25,453 nucleotides of DNA, from positions 1-25,453 of IMG/VR virus record IMGVR_UViG_3300009184_000192; one strand, 5' to 3'. The notes beneath the pieces are model-generated. The model saw nothing but the letters and a program-made list of their open reading frames with translations. It was not told the DNA's origin and made no database searches. The first letter of the stretch is position 1. Each line of letters starts with the position of its first letter. The DNA comes from a virus. The translations under genes were made by a program, and so were the position numbers. Shown here piece by piece: positions 10,960 to 18,677 of this stretch.

Positions 10960-12954
10960 ATGGCTGAGAACATGGACATGAACGAAGGTACGATGTGGGA
11001 AGAACCCTCTGAGTCCGATAAGGAACTTACTGCGTTTGTTGTAAACCATTGTGATAGATGGAGAGATTCTCGTGATGAGAACTATCTAGAAGACTGGAAA
11101 GAGTATGAGCGTATCTTTCGTGGTGTCTGGGCTTCCGAAGATAAGACTCGTGAATCAGAGCGTAGTCGTCTAATTAGTCCTGCTACGCAGCAAGCTGTTG
11201 AGACTCGTCATGCTGAAATCATGGAAGCAGTCTTTGGTAATGGTGAGTTCTTTGACATCAAAGACGACATCACAGACATAAACAACAATCCAATGGATGT
11301 TGAAGCAATCAAAGCATTGCTTAAAGAAGACTTAGAAAAACACAAGATTCGTAAAGCTGTTGACCAAATTGAATTGATGGCAGAGATTTATGGTACTGGT
11401 ATTGGTGAACTTATCGTTAAGCAAGAAAAAGAATTTATTCCTGCTACAATGCCAATGCCGGGAACAACACAAGCAGCTTATGGAATACAAGAAAAAGAAT
11501 ACTTCTGTGTTAAAGTAAACCCAGTCAATCCTAAGAATTTCTTAATTGACCCTAACGCTACTTCTATTGATGATGCAATGGGCTGTGCAGTTGAGAAGTT
11601 TGTATCTATTCACAAAGTCGTAGAAGGAATGGAAAAAGGTATCTATCGCAAAGTCAATATTGGACCTGCTGCAGTAGATGATGACTTAGAAGTAACTCAA
11701 GAAGTCATTCAGTATCAAGATGATAAAGTCAAACTTCTTACTTATTATGGTTTAGTTCCTAGAGAATACTTAGAACAACTTGAAAACAAAGATGGAGAAG
11801 AGGTTGTTGACCTGTTTCCAGATGATTCAGTAGCGGACAACTATAGCGACTTAGTTGAAGCGATTGTGGTAATTGCCAATGATGGACTGCTCTTAAAAGC
11901 AGAAAAGAATCCCTACATGACCAATGACCGCCCTATCGTATCTTATCAAGACGATACTGTCCCTAATCGTTTCTGGGGTCGTGGCACAGTAGAAAAAGCC
12001 TACAATATGCAAAAGGCAATTGATGCACAGCTTCGCAGCCATTTAGATAGTCTAGCCCTAACTACTGCTCCAATGATTGCTATGGACGCTACAAGGCTTC
12101 CTAGAGGTGCTAAGTTTGAAGTTAAACCCGGTAAAGCGATTCTTACCAATGGTAATCCAGCAGAAATCCTCTATCCATTTAAATTTGGACAAGTAAGTCC
12201 TGAAAATTTTGCTACTTCTAAAGAGTTTGAGCGTATGCTCTTGATGGCAACCGGTACTTTAGATAGCCAAGGCATGGTATCTCAAGCTACTCGTGACTCA
12301 TCTGGCGCTGGTATGTCGATGGCTGTGTCTGGAATTATCAAGAAGTACAAGCGTACCCTGACAAATTTCCAAGAAGACTTCATGGTTCCGTTGATTCGTA
12401 AAGCGGTCTTCCGTTATATGCAATTTGACCCTGAGCGTTATCCTTCTGTAGACATGAAGTTCATTCCTACAGCTACTTTGGGTATTATGGCTCGTGAATA
12501 TGAACAGCAACAGCTTATTGGCTTGTTACAAACACTAGGACCTAATACTCCTGTATTGCCAATCATCCTCAAAGGTATTATTGCTAACTCTAGCCTATCT
12601 AATCGGGCTGAAATGGAGCAAGCATTGACCAAAATGAGTGAACCTGACCCACAACAGGCTCAAATGCAGCAGATGGCAGCACAGTTGCAGATACAGCAAA
12701 GTCAGGCTCAGACTCAATCGTTGCAAGCAAAAGCACAAAAAGATGCTGCAGATGCTCAAAAGACCATGATTGAAGCACAAATGGCTCCACAAGAGATGCA
12801 ATTAAAGGCTGCAACAGCTCTATCTAAGGTAAATAAGCCAGAGAAACAGATGACTGACTTTGAAAAGCGTCTAAAAATTGGTGAATTAGCTTTAAAAGAG
12901 CAAGATATTGTCAATCGTGGCAAGATTGTTGAACTTCAGATGAAGAAAAACTAA
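10960..12954 (+). CDS. Portal protein (664 aa)
   Basis: Forms the dodecameric ring at the capsid vertex through which DNA enters and leaves. It follows the terminase directly, with ribosome binding site AAGGAAC. The size, the early WKEYERIFRGVW segment, the SRLISPATQQAVETRHAEI region near residue 70 and the large mixed central domain fit the long portal class of podoviruses rather than the 536-residue T7 gp8. The last 110 residues or so are Gln/Ala-rich and helical (QQAQMQQMAAQLQIQQSQAQ), a likely barrel or coiled-coil extension facing the capsid interior. Assignment is by position, length and residue pattern. Confidence 0.9.
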   Translation: MAENMDMNEGTMWEEPSESDKELTAFVVNHCDRWRDSRDENYLEDWKEYERIFRGVWASEDKTRESERSRLISPATQQAVETRHAEIMEAVFGNGEFFDIKDDITDINNNPMDVEAIKALLKEDLEKHKIRKAVDQIELMAEIYGTGIGELIVKQEKEFIPATMPMPGTTQAAYGIQEKEYFCVKVNPVNPKNFLIDPNATSIDDAMGCAVEKFVSIHKVVEGMEKGIYRKVNIGPAAVDDDLEVTQEVIQYQDDKVKLLTYYGLVPREYLEQLENKDGEEVVDLFPDDSVADNYSDLVEAIVVIANDGLLLKAEKNPYMTNDRPIVSYQDDTVPNRFWGRGTVEKAYNMQKAIDAQLRSHLDSLALTTAPMIAMDATRLPRGAKFEVKPGKAILTNGNPAEILYPFKFGQVSPENFATSKEFERMLLMATGTLDSQGMVSQATRDSSGAGMSMAVSGIIKKYKRTLTNFQEDFMVPLIRKAVFRYMQFDPERYPSVDMKFIPTATLGIMAREYEQQQLIGLLQTLGPNTPVLPIILKGIIANSSLSNRAEMEQALTKMSEPDPQQAQMQQMAAQLQIQQSQAQTQSLQAKAQKDAADAQKTMIEAQMAPQEMQLKAATALSKVNKPEKQMTDFEKRLKIGELALKEQDIVNRGKIVELQMKKN

Positions 12955-12962
12955 TAAAACGC

Positions 12963-12991
12963 TTGACTTTTCAATAAAACTGTGGTAAAAT
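12963..12991 (+). promoter_or_regulatory. Second strong sigma70 promoter of the late arm
   Basis: TTGACT (12963-12968), a 17-base spacer and TAAAAT (12986-12991), with extended -10 TGG immediately before it (12983-12985). It lies in the 89-base gap between portal and the next gene and would boost scaffold and capsid expression. The architecture is the same as the promoter at 9019-9047. Confidence 0.85.
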
Positions 12992-13003
12992 ACGGCTATA
13001 TAA

Positions 13004-13023
13004 GTAAGTAAGCACTCACTTAC
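13004..13023. promoter_or_regulatory. Dyad GTAAGT-N8-ACTTAC just after the promoter start
   Basis: Arms GTAAGT (13004-13009) and ACTTAC (13018-13023). The predicted transcription start of the promoter at 12963-12991 is near 12998, so this site falls at about +7 to +26. GTAAGTAAGCACT (13004-13016) is identical to 8730-8742 in the central region. It may be an operator, or an RNA hairpin in the leader of the next gene. Confidence 0.5.
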
Positions 13024-13043
13024 ATTCTCCAAAAGGACAAAGA

Positions 13044-13295
13044 ATGGATGAAAAATTACAAGCCTATTACGAGGCAAGATTCTCGATGATGGCAACAGAC
13101 GGCTGGAAAGATTTGATTGAAGACGCTCAAGGCTTCTTCGACGGATTGAATAAAGTCGTAGCAATACAGAATGAAAATGATTTGTTTATGAAGAAAGGGC
13201 AGTTAGACGTTCTTCAGTGGCTATTAAGCCTTAAAGACAGTTCATCACAGACCTATGAGCAGCTCATGTCGGGAGACTCAGCAGATGGCTCTTAG
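13044..13295 (+). CDS. Small helical protein between portal and scaffold (83 aa)
   Basis: Mostly helical, starting MDEKLQAYYEARFSMMATDG, followed by an EDAQGFFDGLNKV segment and KKGQLDVLQWLLSL. Proteins with this pattern sit between portal and scaffold in many podoviruses, and their role is not established. The ribosome binding site AAAGGACAAAG is clear. It is the first gene after the second late promoter. Its 3' end overlaps the next gene by 11 bases. Confidence 0.8.
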   Translation: MDEKLQAYYEARFSMMATDGWKDLIEDAQGFFDGLNKVVAIQNENDLFMKKGQLDVLQWLLSLKDSSSQTYEQLMSGDSADGS

Positions 13296-13518
13296 GGTAT
13301 TTGATTTCCTCTGTGAAGAGGGACACTTACACGAACACTTTGTTAGTTATGAGGTGACAGAAGTAGCGTGTAAGGATTGTAGTAAACCTGCTTTAAGACA
13401 GATTTCAACTCCTACTATCTATTTGGAACCATTTTCAGGGAACTTCTCTGCAGCGGCAGATAGATGGGCTAGAAATAGAGCTGAGAAACAGAAACTAGAG
13501 CAGAAACAAAACTCCTAA
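13285..13518 (+). CDS. Zinc-ribbon protein, FmdB-like (77 aa)
   Basis: The N-terminus MALRVFDFLCEEGHLHEHF followed by CKDC matches the short zinc-ribbon proteins of phage head modules (Cys10, His14 or nearby, Cys31, Cys34). The C-terminal half, with LEPFSGNF and a charged helix RWARNRAEKQKLEQ, is also typical. The frame is open from 13255, but ATG 13285 has GGGAG nine bases upstream and yields the usual start. It overlaps the upstream gene. The role is unknown; zinc binding is inferred from the cysteines. Confidence 0.78.
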   Translation: MALRVFDFLCEEGHLHEHFVSYEVTEVACKDCSKPALRQISTPTIYLEPFSGNFSAAADRWARNRAEKQKLEQKQNS

Positions 13519-13584
13519 GATACCTCGTAAGAGCCTTAGATTATTAATCCTAAAATCACTTGATATGGTGACAGGAGACTTTAA

Positions 13585-14397
13585 ATGGCAGCGACTTTTA
13601 TTCAAGAAGAAGAATTGTTTAACGGCAATGAGCAAGAAGTAGTACACGATGTAACAGTTTCAGACGCTAACGCACAACCTGAAACTAAACAGACTGAACC
13701 TGTAGAAGAATTACCTGAGAAGTATCGTGGTAAATCTGCTGCTGATATTGCAAGGATGCACCAAGAAGCTGAAAAGCTAATAGGTCGCCAAGCAAATGAG
13801 GTTCATGAAGTACGTTCACTTGCAGACCAACTGTTAAAACAACAACTCGACTCTAGAGCAAGAGAAACCCAACCAATTGAAGAATCGCTTGACGAAGACT
13901 TTTTTGTAGACCCTAAACAGGCAGTTAACAGACAAGTTGAAAAGCACCCTGCTGTAATTGAAGCTAGACAAGCAGCTTTAGAAATGCGGAAGATGAAGAC
14001 GACACAACAATTGTCGGCTAAACATCCTGATTTTTCAGTTATCTCACAAGATGCTGGATTCCAAGATTGGGTTAAATCTTCTAAAATACGTCTAAATATG
14101 TTTGCCAAAGCCGACGCTGAATATGATTTTGAAAGCGCTGATGAGTTGATAAGTACCTACAAAGAACTTAAACAAATCAAACAGCAAACTCAAAATGTTC
14201 AAACAGCGAAAGCCGAGAACAAAGCTCAAGAACAAGCAATGAGGGCAGCAACTGTAGATGTTGGCGGCGCTGGTGAGACTAGCCGAAAAGTATATCGAAG
14301 GGCAGACCTTATTAAACTGAGAATGACGGACCCTGACCGGTACATGGCACTTCAAGATGAAATCATGAGTGCTTATGCCCAAGGACGAGTCAAGTAA
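13585..14397 (+). CDS. Capsid scaffolding protein (270 aa)
   Basis: Directs capsid assembly and then leaves. The evidence is the position directly before the capsid gene, a long acidic and helical sequence without hydrophobic core motifs, and a basic, helical C-terminus (RRADLIKLRMTDPDRYMALQ). The C-terminus is where scaffold proteins contact the coat. The EKYRGKSAADIARMHQEAEK segment near residue 45 is a hallmark I recall from podovirus scaffolds. The ribosome binding site AGGAGACTTTAA is strong, as expected for a protein needed in many copies. Confidence 0.88.
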   Translation: MAATFIQEEELFNGNEQEVVHDVTVSDANAQPETKQTEPVEELPEKYRGKSAADIARMHQEAEKLIGRQANEVHEVRSLADQLLKQQLDSRARETQPIEESLDEDFFVDPKQAVNRQVEKHPAVIEARQAALEMRKMKTTQQLSAKHPDFSVISQDAGFQDWVKSSKIRLNMFAKADAEYDFESADELISTYKELKQIKQQTQNVQTAKAENKAQEQAMRAATVDVGGAGETSRKVYRRADLIKLRMTDPDRYMALQDEIMSAYAQGRVK

Positions 14398-14429
14398 TTT
14401 TAGAATTTATAATTTAAAGGAAATTTATC

Positions 14430-15350
14430 ATGGCATTAGGTACAGACCACGTCACAGTCACAACAGCAGCAACGTTCATCCCAGAAATCTGGAGTGACGA
14501 AATTGCCGCTGCTTACAAAAAATCATTAGTAGCAGCTAATCTTGTTAAAAAGATGTCTTTCAAAGGCAAAAAAGGCGATACAGTTCATATCCCTGTTCCA
14601 ACTCGTGGTTCCGCAGCTTCCAAAACTGCAGGTTCACAAGTTACATTGATTGCAGCAACTGAATCAGAAGTAACAGTATCTATCAACAATCATTACGAAT
14701 ACAGCCGTTTGATTGAAGATATTGTCGAAGCTCAAGCATTGTCTTCACTACGTCAGTTCTACACAGACGACGCTGGCTACGCTTTGGCTAAACAAGTTGA
14801 CACAGACTTGATTAAATTAGGTCGTGTTGCTCAATCTGGTGCTAACACAGCAGCTTACACCAAAGGCTACATCGGTGGTGATGGTTCCACATTGTATGTT
14901 GCTGCTTCTAACAACGCTTCTGCATTGACTGATGCTGGTATCCGTCGTGCTATCCAGCGTTTGGATGACAGCGATGTTCCAATGGATGGTCGTTTCTTCA
15001 TCATTCCTCCATCAAGCCGTAACACATTGATGGGCTTGTCTCGTTACACTGAGCAAGCGTTTGTTGGTGAAGTTGGCTCTGCTAACACCATCCGCAATGG
15101 CGAAATTGGTAACCTTTATGGTATGCCTGTATTTGTATCTAGCAATGCTGATACAACTTCTGGCAGTACTGCAGCTCGTGCTTGCTTAATGGCGCACAAA
15201 GATGCAATGGTATTGGTTGAGCAAATGGGTGTTCGTTCACAAACTCAGTACAAACAAGAGTACCTCGGTACATTGTTCACTGCTGACACACTTTATGGTG
15301 TTTCAGAGTTGCGTGACTATGGTTCAGTTGCTTTGATTGTTCCAGCTTAA
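14430..15350 (+). CDS. Major capsid protein, HK97-fold type (306 aa)
   Basis: The shell subunit. Identified by position after the scaffold, length, and the N-terminal pattern ATFIPEIWSDEIAAAYKK followed by a basic loop (KKMSFKGKKGDTVHIPVPTR), as in capsid proteins of aquatic podoviruses. The middle contains RFFIIPPSSRNTLM and the end ELRDYGSVALIVPA, the latter fitting the P-domain strand that ends many such coats. Codon use is biased toward a few codons, consistent with high expression. The ribosome binding site is AAAGGAAA, and a TATAAT lies at 14408-14413 but without a good -35. A terminator-like hairpin follows. Confidence 0.95.
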   Translation: MALGTDHVTVTTAATFIPEIWSDEIAAAYKKSLVAANLVKKMSFKGKKGDTVHIPVPTRGSAASKTAGSQVTLIAATESEVTVSINNHYEYSRLIEDIVEAQALSSLRQFYTDDAGYALAKQVDTDLIKLGRVAQSGANTAAYTKGYIGGDGSTLYVAASNNASALTDAGIRRAIQRLDDSDVPMDGRFFIIPPSSRNTLMGLSRYTEQAFVGEVGSANTIRNGEIGNLYGMPVFVSSNADTTSGSTAARACLMAHKDAMVLVEQMGVRSQTQYKQEYLGTLFTADTLYGVSELRDYGSVALIVPA

Positions 15351-15364
15351 GTAGTTGATTGACT

Positions 15365-15421
15365 CTGCCCCGATAGAAACTGTTGGGGCAGTTTACTTTA
15401 GTACTCTTTCATAAGAGTTTT
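15365..15421 (+). terminator. Tandem terminator-like hairpins after the capsid gene
   Basis: Hairpin 1 is CTGCCCC (15365-15371) with GGGGCAG (15385-15391) around a 13-base loop, followed by TTTACTTTA. Hairpin 2 is ACTCTT (15403-15408) with AAGAGT (15413-15418) around TCAT, followed by TTT. The first is GC-rich but its T tract is interrupted, so termination is probably partial. This is the position of the partial terminator after gene 10 in T7. Confidence 0.65.
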
Positions 15422-15444
15422 AAAATAAACTGTAAAGGTACAAT

Positions 15445-15606
15445 ATGGTTCAATTCAAATGTATTATTTCTGGTAACATTATTTCTTTTGAACACGAAGT
15501 AGATATTTCAACTACTCGTGATAATCCTGCTTATGAGGAAGTAAAAGAAGAAGTTAAAGAAGAAGTCAAGAAGACTGTAGCTAAGAAATCTACTAAAGAA
15601 GAATAA
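15445..15606 (+). CDS. Small protein after capsid, charged tail (53 aa)
   Basis: A 53-residue frame starting MVQFKCIISGNIISFEHEVD. After a short beta-like start it becomes highly charged with repeats EEVKEEVKEEVKKTVAKK. Small proteins with FKC...SGN at the start occur next to capsid genes in aquatic phages, and a minor capsid or decoration role is possible but unproven. The ribosome binding site is AAAGG, eight bases before ATG. The stop is three bases before the TTG start of the fibre gene. Found by hand translation. Confidence 0.7.
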   Translation: MVQFKCIISGNIISFEHEVDISTTRDNPAYEEVKEEVKEEVKKTVAKKSTKEE

Positions 15607-15608
15607 CC

Positions 15609-16955
15609 TTGAGCCTATATAGAGGAGCTGGGGGTTCTGGGGACGCTACTAATGATGCTTCTAGTCAAGCAGTCTTAGCAACAGCCGCAGCTAACGCAGC
15701 CGAAGTATCTAAGAATCAAGCAGCAGCTTCCGCTAGTGCAGCATCGACTTCTGCCTCTGCAGCAAGTACTTCAGCAACTGCAGCAGCTAGTTCGGCTAGT
15801 TCTGCCTCTGGCGCAAGTACTTCAGCGACTAATGCTGCCGCTTCTGCTAGTGCCGCAGCAACATCGGCAACTAATGCAAGTAATAGTGCAACGGCAGCAA
15901 GCACTTCAGCAACCGCTGCAGCAGCCTCAGAAAGCGCTGTAAGCACGTCTGCAAGCAACGCTAGTACCTCTGCATCAAGTGCGTCTACAAGCGCTACAAA
16001 CGCTTCTAATAGTGCTTCTGCAGCATCAACGAGTGCCTCTAATGCTTCTACGTCAGCAACTTCTGCTTCAAGTTCTGCATCATCGGCTACTACGTCTGCA
16101 AGCAATGCCAGTACATCAGCAACAAACGCATCTAATTCTGCTACTTCAGCTTCAACATCAGCTTCAACAGCTACTACTCAAGCGGGTATAGCAACTACTA
16201 AAGCAAGTGAAGCAAGTACTTCAGCAACAAATGCGGCTAGTTCAGCAACAGCAGCAGCAAGCAGTGCATCGAGTGCGTCTACCTCTGCCACTAATGCTAC
16301 AACTGCACAAACAGCAGCAGAGTCTGCTAGAGACGCAACATTAGCTGCTTACGACAGTTTTGATGATAGATATTTAGGTGCTAAGTCTTCTGCACCAACA
16401 TTAGATAACGATGGTAATGCTTTAGTTGGTGGAACACTGTACTTTGACACAGTAAGTCAAGGTATGAAGTTATACACTGGTTCTGCTTGGGTTAATGCTT
16501 ATGTTCCCGGAACAGACTACCTAGCTAAAGCTAATAATTTAAGTGATTTAAACTCTGCAGCGACTGCTAGAACTAACTTAGGTCTCGGTACTGCAGCCAC
16601 TACAGCATCAACATCGTATGCGACTGCTGCTCAGGGAACTACTGCAGATTCAGCTTATGCTGATAGGCTAAAGTGGGATGGTGGAGCAACTGGATTAGTA
16701 GCTGCTACAGGTCGTACTTCTTTAGGTCTTGGAACAGCAGCGACTGTGGACGACACTACTTTAGTTCATATAGCTGGCACAGAAACTATTACTGGCACTA
16801 AGACTTTTAGTGCAACAATTACAGGCTCTATTAGCGGTAATGCAGGAACAGCCACTAATGGAGTTGTCACAACTGGTAGTTATGCAGACCCTGCATGGAT
16901 AACAGACTTGACAGGAAGTAAAATTAGTGGTACAATAGACGGAGGTTCTTTCTAA
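15609..16955 (+). CDS. Tail fibre protein with Ala/Ser/Thr heptad rod (448 aa)
   Basis: An elongated fibre. The start MSLYRGAGGSGDATNDAS is a typical opening of fibre proteins in aquatic podoviruses and siphoviruses. Residues about 38-248 are nearly uninterrupted seven-residue repeats of the type ASNASTS. After that comes SSAPTLDNDGNALVGGTLYF, a common fibre module, then TARTNLGLGTAA and GTETITGTKTFSATI repeats, ending in IDGGSF. The only in-frame start near the N-terminus is TTG 15609, with weak GAAG upstream, so translation may be low. Whether this is the main fibre or an adaptor cannot be decided here. Confidence 0.88.
   Translation: MSLYRGAGGSGDATNDASSQAVLATAAANAAEVSKNQAAASASAASTSASAASTSATAAASSASSASGASTSATNAAASASAAATSATNASNSATAASTSATAAAASESAVSTSASNASTSASSASTSATNASNSASAASTSASNASTSATSASSSASSATTSASNASTSATNASNSATSASTSASTATTQAGIATTKASEASTSATNAASSATAAASSASSASTSATNATTAQTAAESARDATLAAYDSFDDRYLGAKSSAPTLDNDGNALVGGTLYFDTVSQGMKLYTGSAWVNAYVPGTDYLAKANNLSDLNSAATARTNLGLGTAATTASTSYATAAQGTTADSAYADRLKWDGGATGLVAATGRTSLGLGTAATVDDTTLVHIAGTETITGTKTFSATITGSISGNAGTATNGVVTTGSYADPAWITDLTGSKISGTIDGGSF
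15720..16350 (+). repeat. Degenerate 21-base repeats coding the Ala/Ser/Thr heptads
   Basis: Roughly 28 consecutive units of 21 bases encode heptads with Ala at positions 1 and 4 and Ser/Thr/Asn elsewhere. Units vary by synonymous and Ser/Thr/Asn changes, so there is no perfect tandem copy. A heptad period with small residues in the core would suit a thin parallel coiled coil. The composition keeps the opposite strand open from 15716 to 16105, which is not a gene. Confidence 0.75.
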
Positions 16956-16964
16956 GAAAAGATT

Positions 16965-17468
16965 ATGGCGACAATAGTTAAATTAAAAAATAGTGTAACA
17001 ACAACCGCTGCTCCTAGTTCGCTAGTACAGGGCGAAGTTGCCGTTAACGTAACAGACAAAAAAGTCTGGGTCGGTAACGCAGCTTCTTCTCCAGTTCAAG
17101 TACTTGGTGCTGGTGCTACAGTAGCTGGCACAACATTAACCATGACTGGTGATGGAACATTCAGCGGTACTGGTCAAGTTAAGGTTCCAGCAGGAACTAC
17201 AGGACAGCGTAGCGGTTCTCCTGCTGCCGGTATGATGCGTTATAATAGCACTACTGGCACATTTGAAGGTTATACCACAGCTTGGGGTTCTATCGGTGGC
17301 GGTGCTACTGGTGCTGGTGGCGATGCAGTCTTTCAAGAAAACTCTAGGACTGTAACAACTAGCTACACACTAACTACTGGAAAGTCTGCATCTACTGTAG
17401 GTCCTATTACAGTAAATAGTGGTGTTACTTTAACTATTCCATCTGGTGAAAGATTGGTGATTCTGTAA
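16965..17468 (+). CDS. Fibre-associated or adhesin protein (167 aa)
   Basis: Starts MATIVKLKNSVTTTAAPSSL and contains QGEVAVNVTDKKVWVG, a module found in many phage fibre and tail-tip proteins. The centre is Gly/Thr-rich (GMMRYNSTTGTFEGYTTAWG), the common fibre pattern before a tip domain, and the end is TIPSGERLVIL, also typical. It is a secreted-looking beta protein without cysteines. The homing endonuclease gene starts at its stop codon (TAATG). It is probably part of the receptor-binding apparatus. Confidence 0.75.
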   Translation: MATIVKLKNSVTTTAAPSSLVQGEVAVNVTDKKVWVGNAASSPVQVLGAGATVAGTTLTMTGDGTFSGTGQVKVPAGTTGQRSGSPAAGMMRYNSTTGTFEGYTTAWGSIGGGATGAGGDAVFQENSRTVTTSYTLTTGKSASTVGPITVNSGVTLTIPSGERLVIL

Positions 17469-17995
17469 TGAATTTATATTGGATTCACCACAAAGACCAC
17501 TCTGACATCTTTAGTCAGGGCTATGTTGGCGTGTCCAATAATGTTGAAAAACGATGGTATGACCACAAAACATATACCAATAATGCCCATTTAAAACATT
17601 CTATGGAAAAGTATGGGTGGGACAACTTAATTAAAGAAGTTGTTTTAATTGCCGATGAAGATTATTGCTTAGATATTGAGAATAAACTCAGACCAAGTGA
17701 TAAAATAGGTTGGAATATTGTAATGGGCGGTGGAAAACCTCCTAGTGCATTGGGTAAGAAATTTGTTCGTTCTGAAGAATATAAGCAAAAACAAAGATTA
17801 GCCAAAGTAGGCAAATCCTCTTGGAATAAAGGGCTTAAACTTACAGAAGAACAAAAAGCCAAACAATTTAACCTTGCAGAATATATGAAAGACAGAGTTC
17901 GTCCAATGAAAGGCAAAAGTCATAGTGAAGAAACTAAAGAAAAAATCCGACAAACAAAATTGTCGCAATCTAGGAGCAAACAATGTCTAGCGTAA
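17468..17995 (+). CDS. GIY-YIG homing endonuclease (175 aa)
   Basis: A free-standing mobile endonuclease. The GIY-YIG domain shows YWI near residue 4, GYVGV (18-22), Arg29 and His33 in KRWYDHK, the catalytic Glu71 in LDIENKLRP, and Asn83 in GWNIV. The positions match the catalytic set of the family. Two NUMOD3-like DNA-binding motifs follow (SSWNKGLKLTEE, and GKSHSEETKEKIRQTK). It is Lys-rich and differs in composition from the Thr/Ser/Gly-rich fibre genes around it. It overlaps both neighbours (TAATG at the start, 13 bases at the end), so it is neatly fitted between fibre genes without visibly breaking them. Confidence 0.92.
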   Translation: MNLYWIHHKDHSDIFSQGYVGVSNNVEKRWYDHKTYTNNAHLKHSMEKYGWDNLIKEVVLIADEDYCLDIENKLRPSDKIGWNIVMGGGKPPSALGKKFVRSEEYKQKQRLAKVGKSSWNKGLKLTEEQKAKQFNLAEYMKDRVRPMKGKSHSEETKEKIRQTKLSQSRSKQCLA

Positions 17996-18522
17996 TTCTC
18001 AATGGAGATACCTCAGGTTCTGTGACCGTTAGCGTACCCGCAGTAGCAGGAACCAATACAGTCACTATCCCTGCATCAACCGGCACAGTAATGGTTAGCG
18101 GTAATATGCCAGCTTTTAGTGCTTATCAAAGTTCAGGTCAATCTGTTAATAGTGCAACATTTACAAAAGTTCAATTACAAACAGAAGAATTTGATACTGC
18201 TTCTGCCTTTGATTCCACTACAAATTATCGTTTTACTCCACAAGTGGCTGGCTATTATCAAGTAAGCGGAAGTGTTGAATGGAGTTTTTTAACTGGGCAA
18301 AGCCTTATTACTATATATAAAAATGGCTCAAGATTTAAAGATGGAAACTTTGGCACAGGCGGTACTGATGGAACTTCAAGCGTAGTTTCTGTTTTAATTT
18401 ATTTAAATGGTTCTACTGATTATGTTGAATTGTATTGTTATCAAAATACAGGAACTGCAAAAACTACTGTTAATGTATTAACTTCAACTTTCTTTCAAGC
18501 CGTCATGGTAAGAGGTGCGTAA
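17983..18522 (+). CDS. Fibre tip protein with C1q-like domain (179 aa)
   Basis: The N-terminal 40 residues (SVILNGDTSGSVTVSVP and following) are a short beta attachment module common in phage fibre proteins. From AFSAYQSSGQSV on, the pattern with FDTASAFD, FTPQVAGYYQVSG and a Phe-containing C-terminal strand (STFFQAVMV) is that of a trimeric C1q/TNF-like jelly roll. Such tips bind receptors or stabilise trimers. It has the ribosome binding site TAGGAGC inside the end of the endonuclease gene. It is followed directly by a fibre-associated small protein. Confidence 0.8.
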   Translation: MSSVILNGDTSGSVTVSVPAVAGTNTVTIPASTGTVMVSGNMPAFSAYQSSGQSVNSATFTKVQLQTEEFDTASAFDSTTNYRFTPQVAGYYQVSGSVEWSFLTGQSLITIYKNGSRFKDGNFGTGGTDGTSSVVSVLIYLNGSTDYVELYCYQNTGTAKTTVNVLTSTFFQAVMVRGA

Positions 18523-18677
18523 TGTACGACAAAATTAAATCACTATACCCAAGCCTTGAAGATAAAGACTTTATGACTGTAATCACACTACAAAACGATT
18601 CAGACGGCAAAGGCGATTACATTGCTAAATGGGAACACCCTACACTAGCTAAACCAACAGATGAGGAATTATCATAA
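18522..18677 (+). CDS. XkdW-like tail/fibre accessory protein (51 aa)
   Basis: The short protein MYDKIKSLYPSLEDKDFMTV, with LQNDSDGKGDYIAKWEHP and a final PTDEELS, matches the small XkdW-type pattern (YP, DF, ITLQ, W..P, PT.EEL). This type accompanies tail-fibre genes in many phages and is suspected to help fibre assembly. It joins both neighbours by TAATG overlaps. Found by hand translation. Confidence 0.72.
   Translation: MYDKIKSLYPSLEDKDFMTVITLQNDSDGKGDYIAKWEHPTLAKPTDEELS

Noticed and set aside
15716-16105. 129-codon open frame on the minus strand inside the fibre gene
   Set aside because: It is an effect of the repetitive Ala/Ser/Thr codons on the plus strand. The product would be a monotone Ala/Glu/Val/Leu repeat, with no ribosome binding site.
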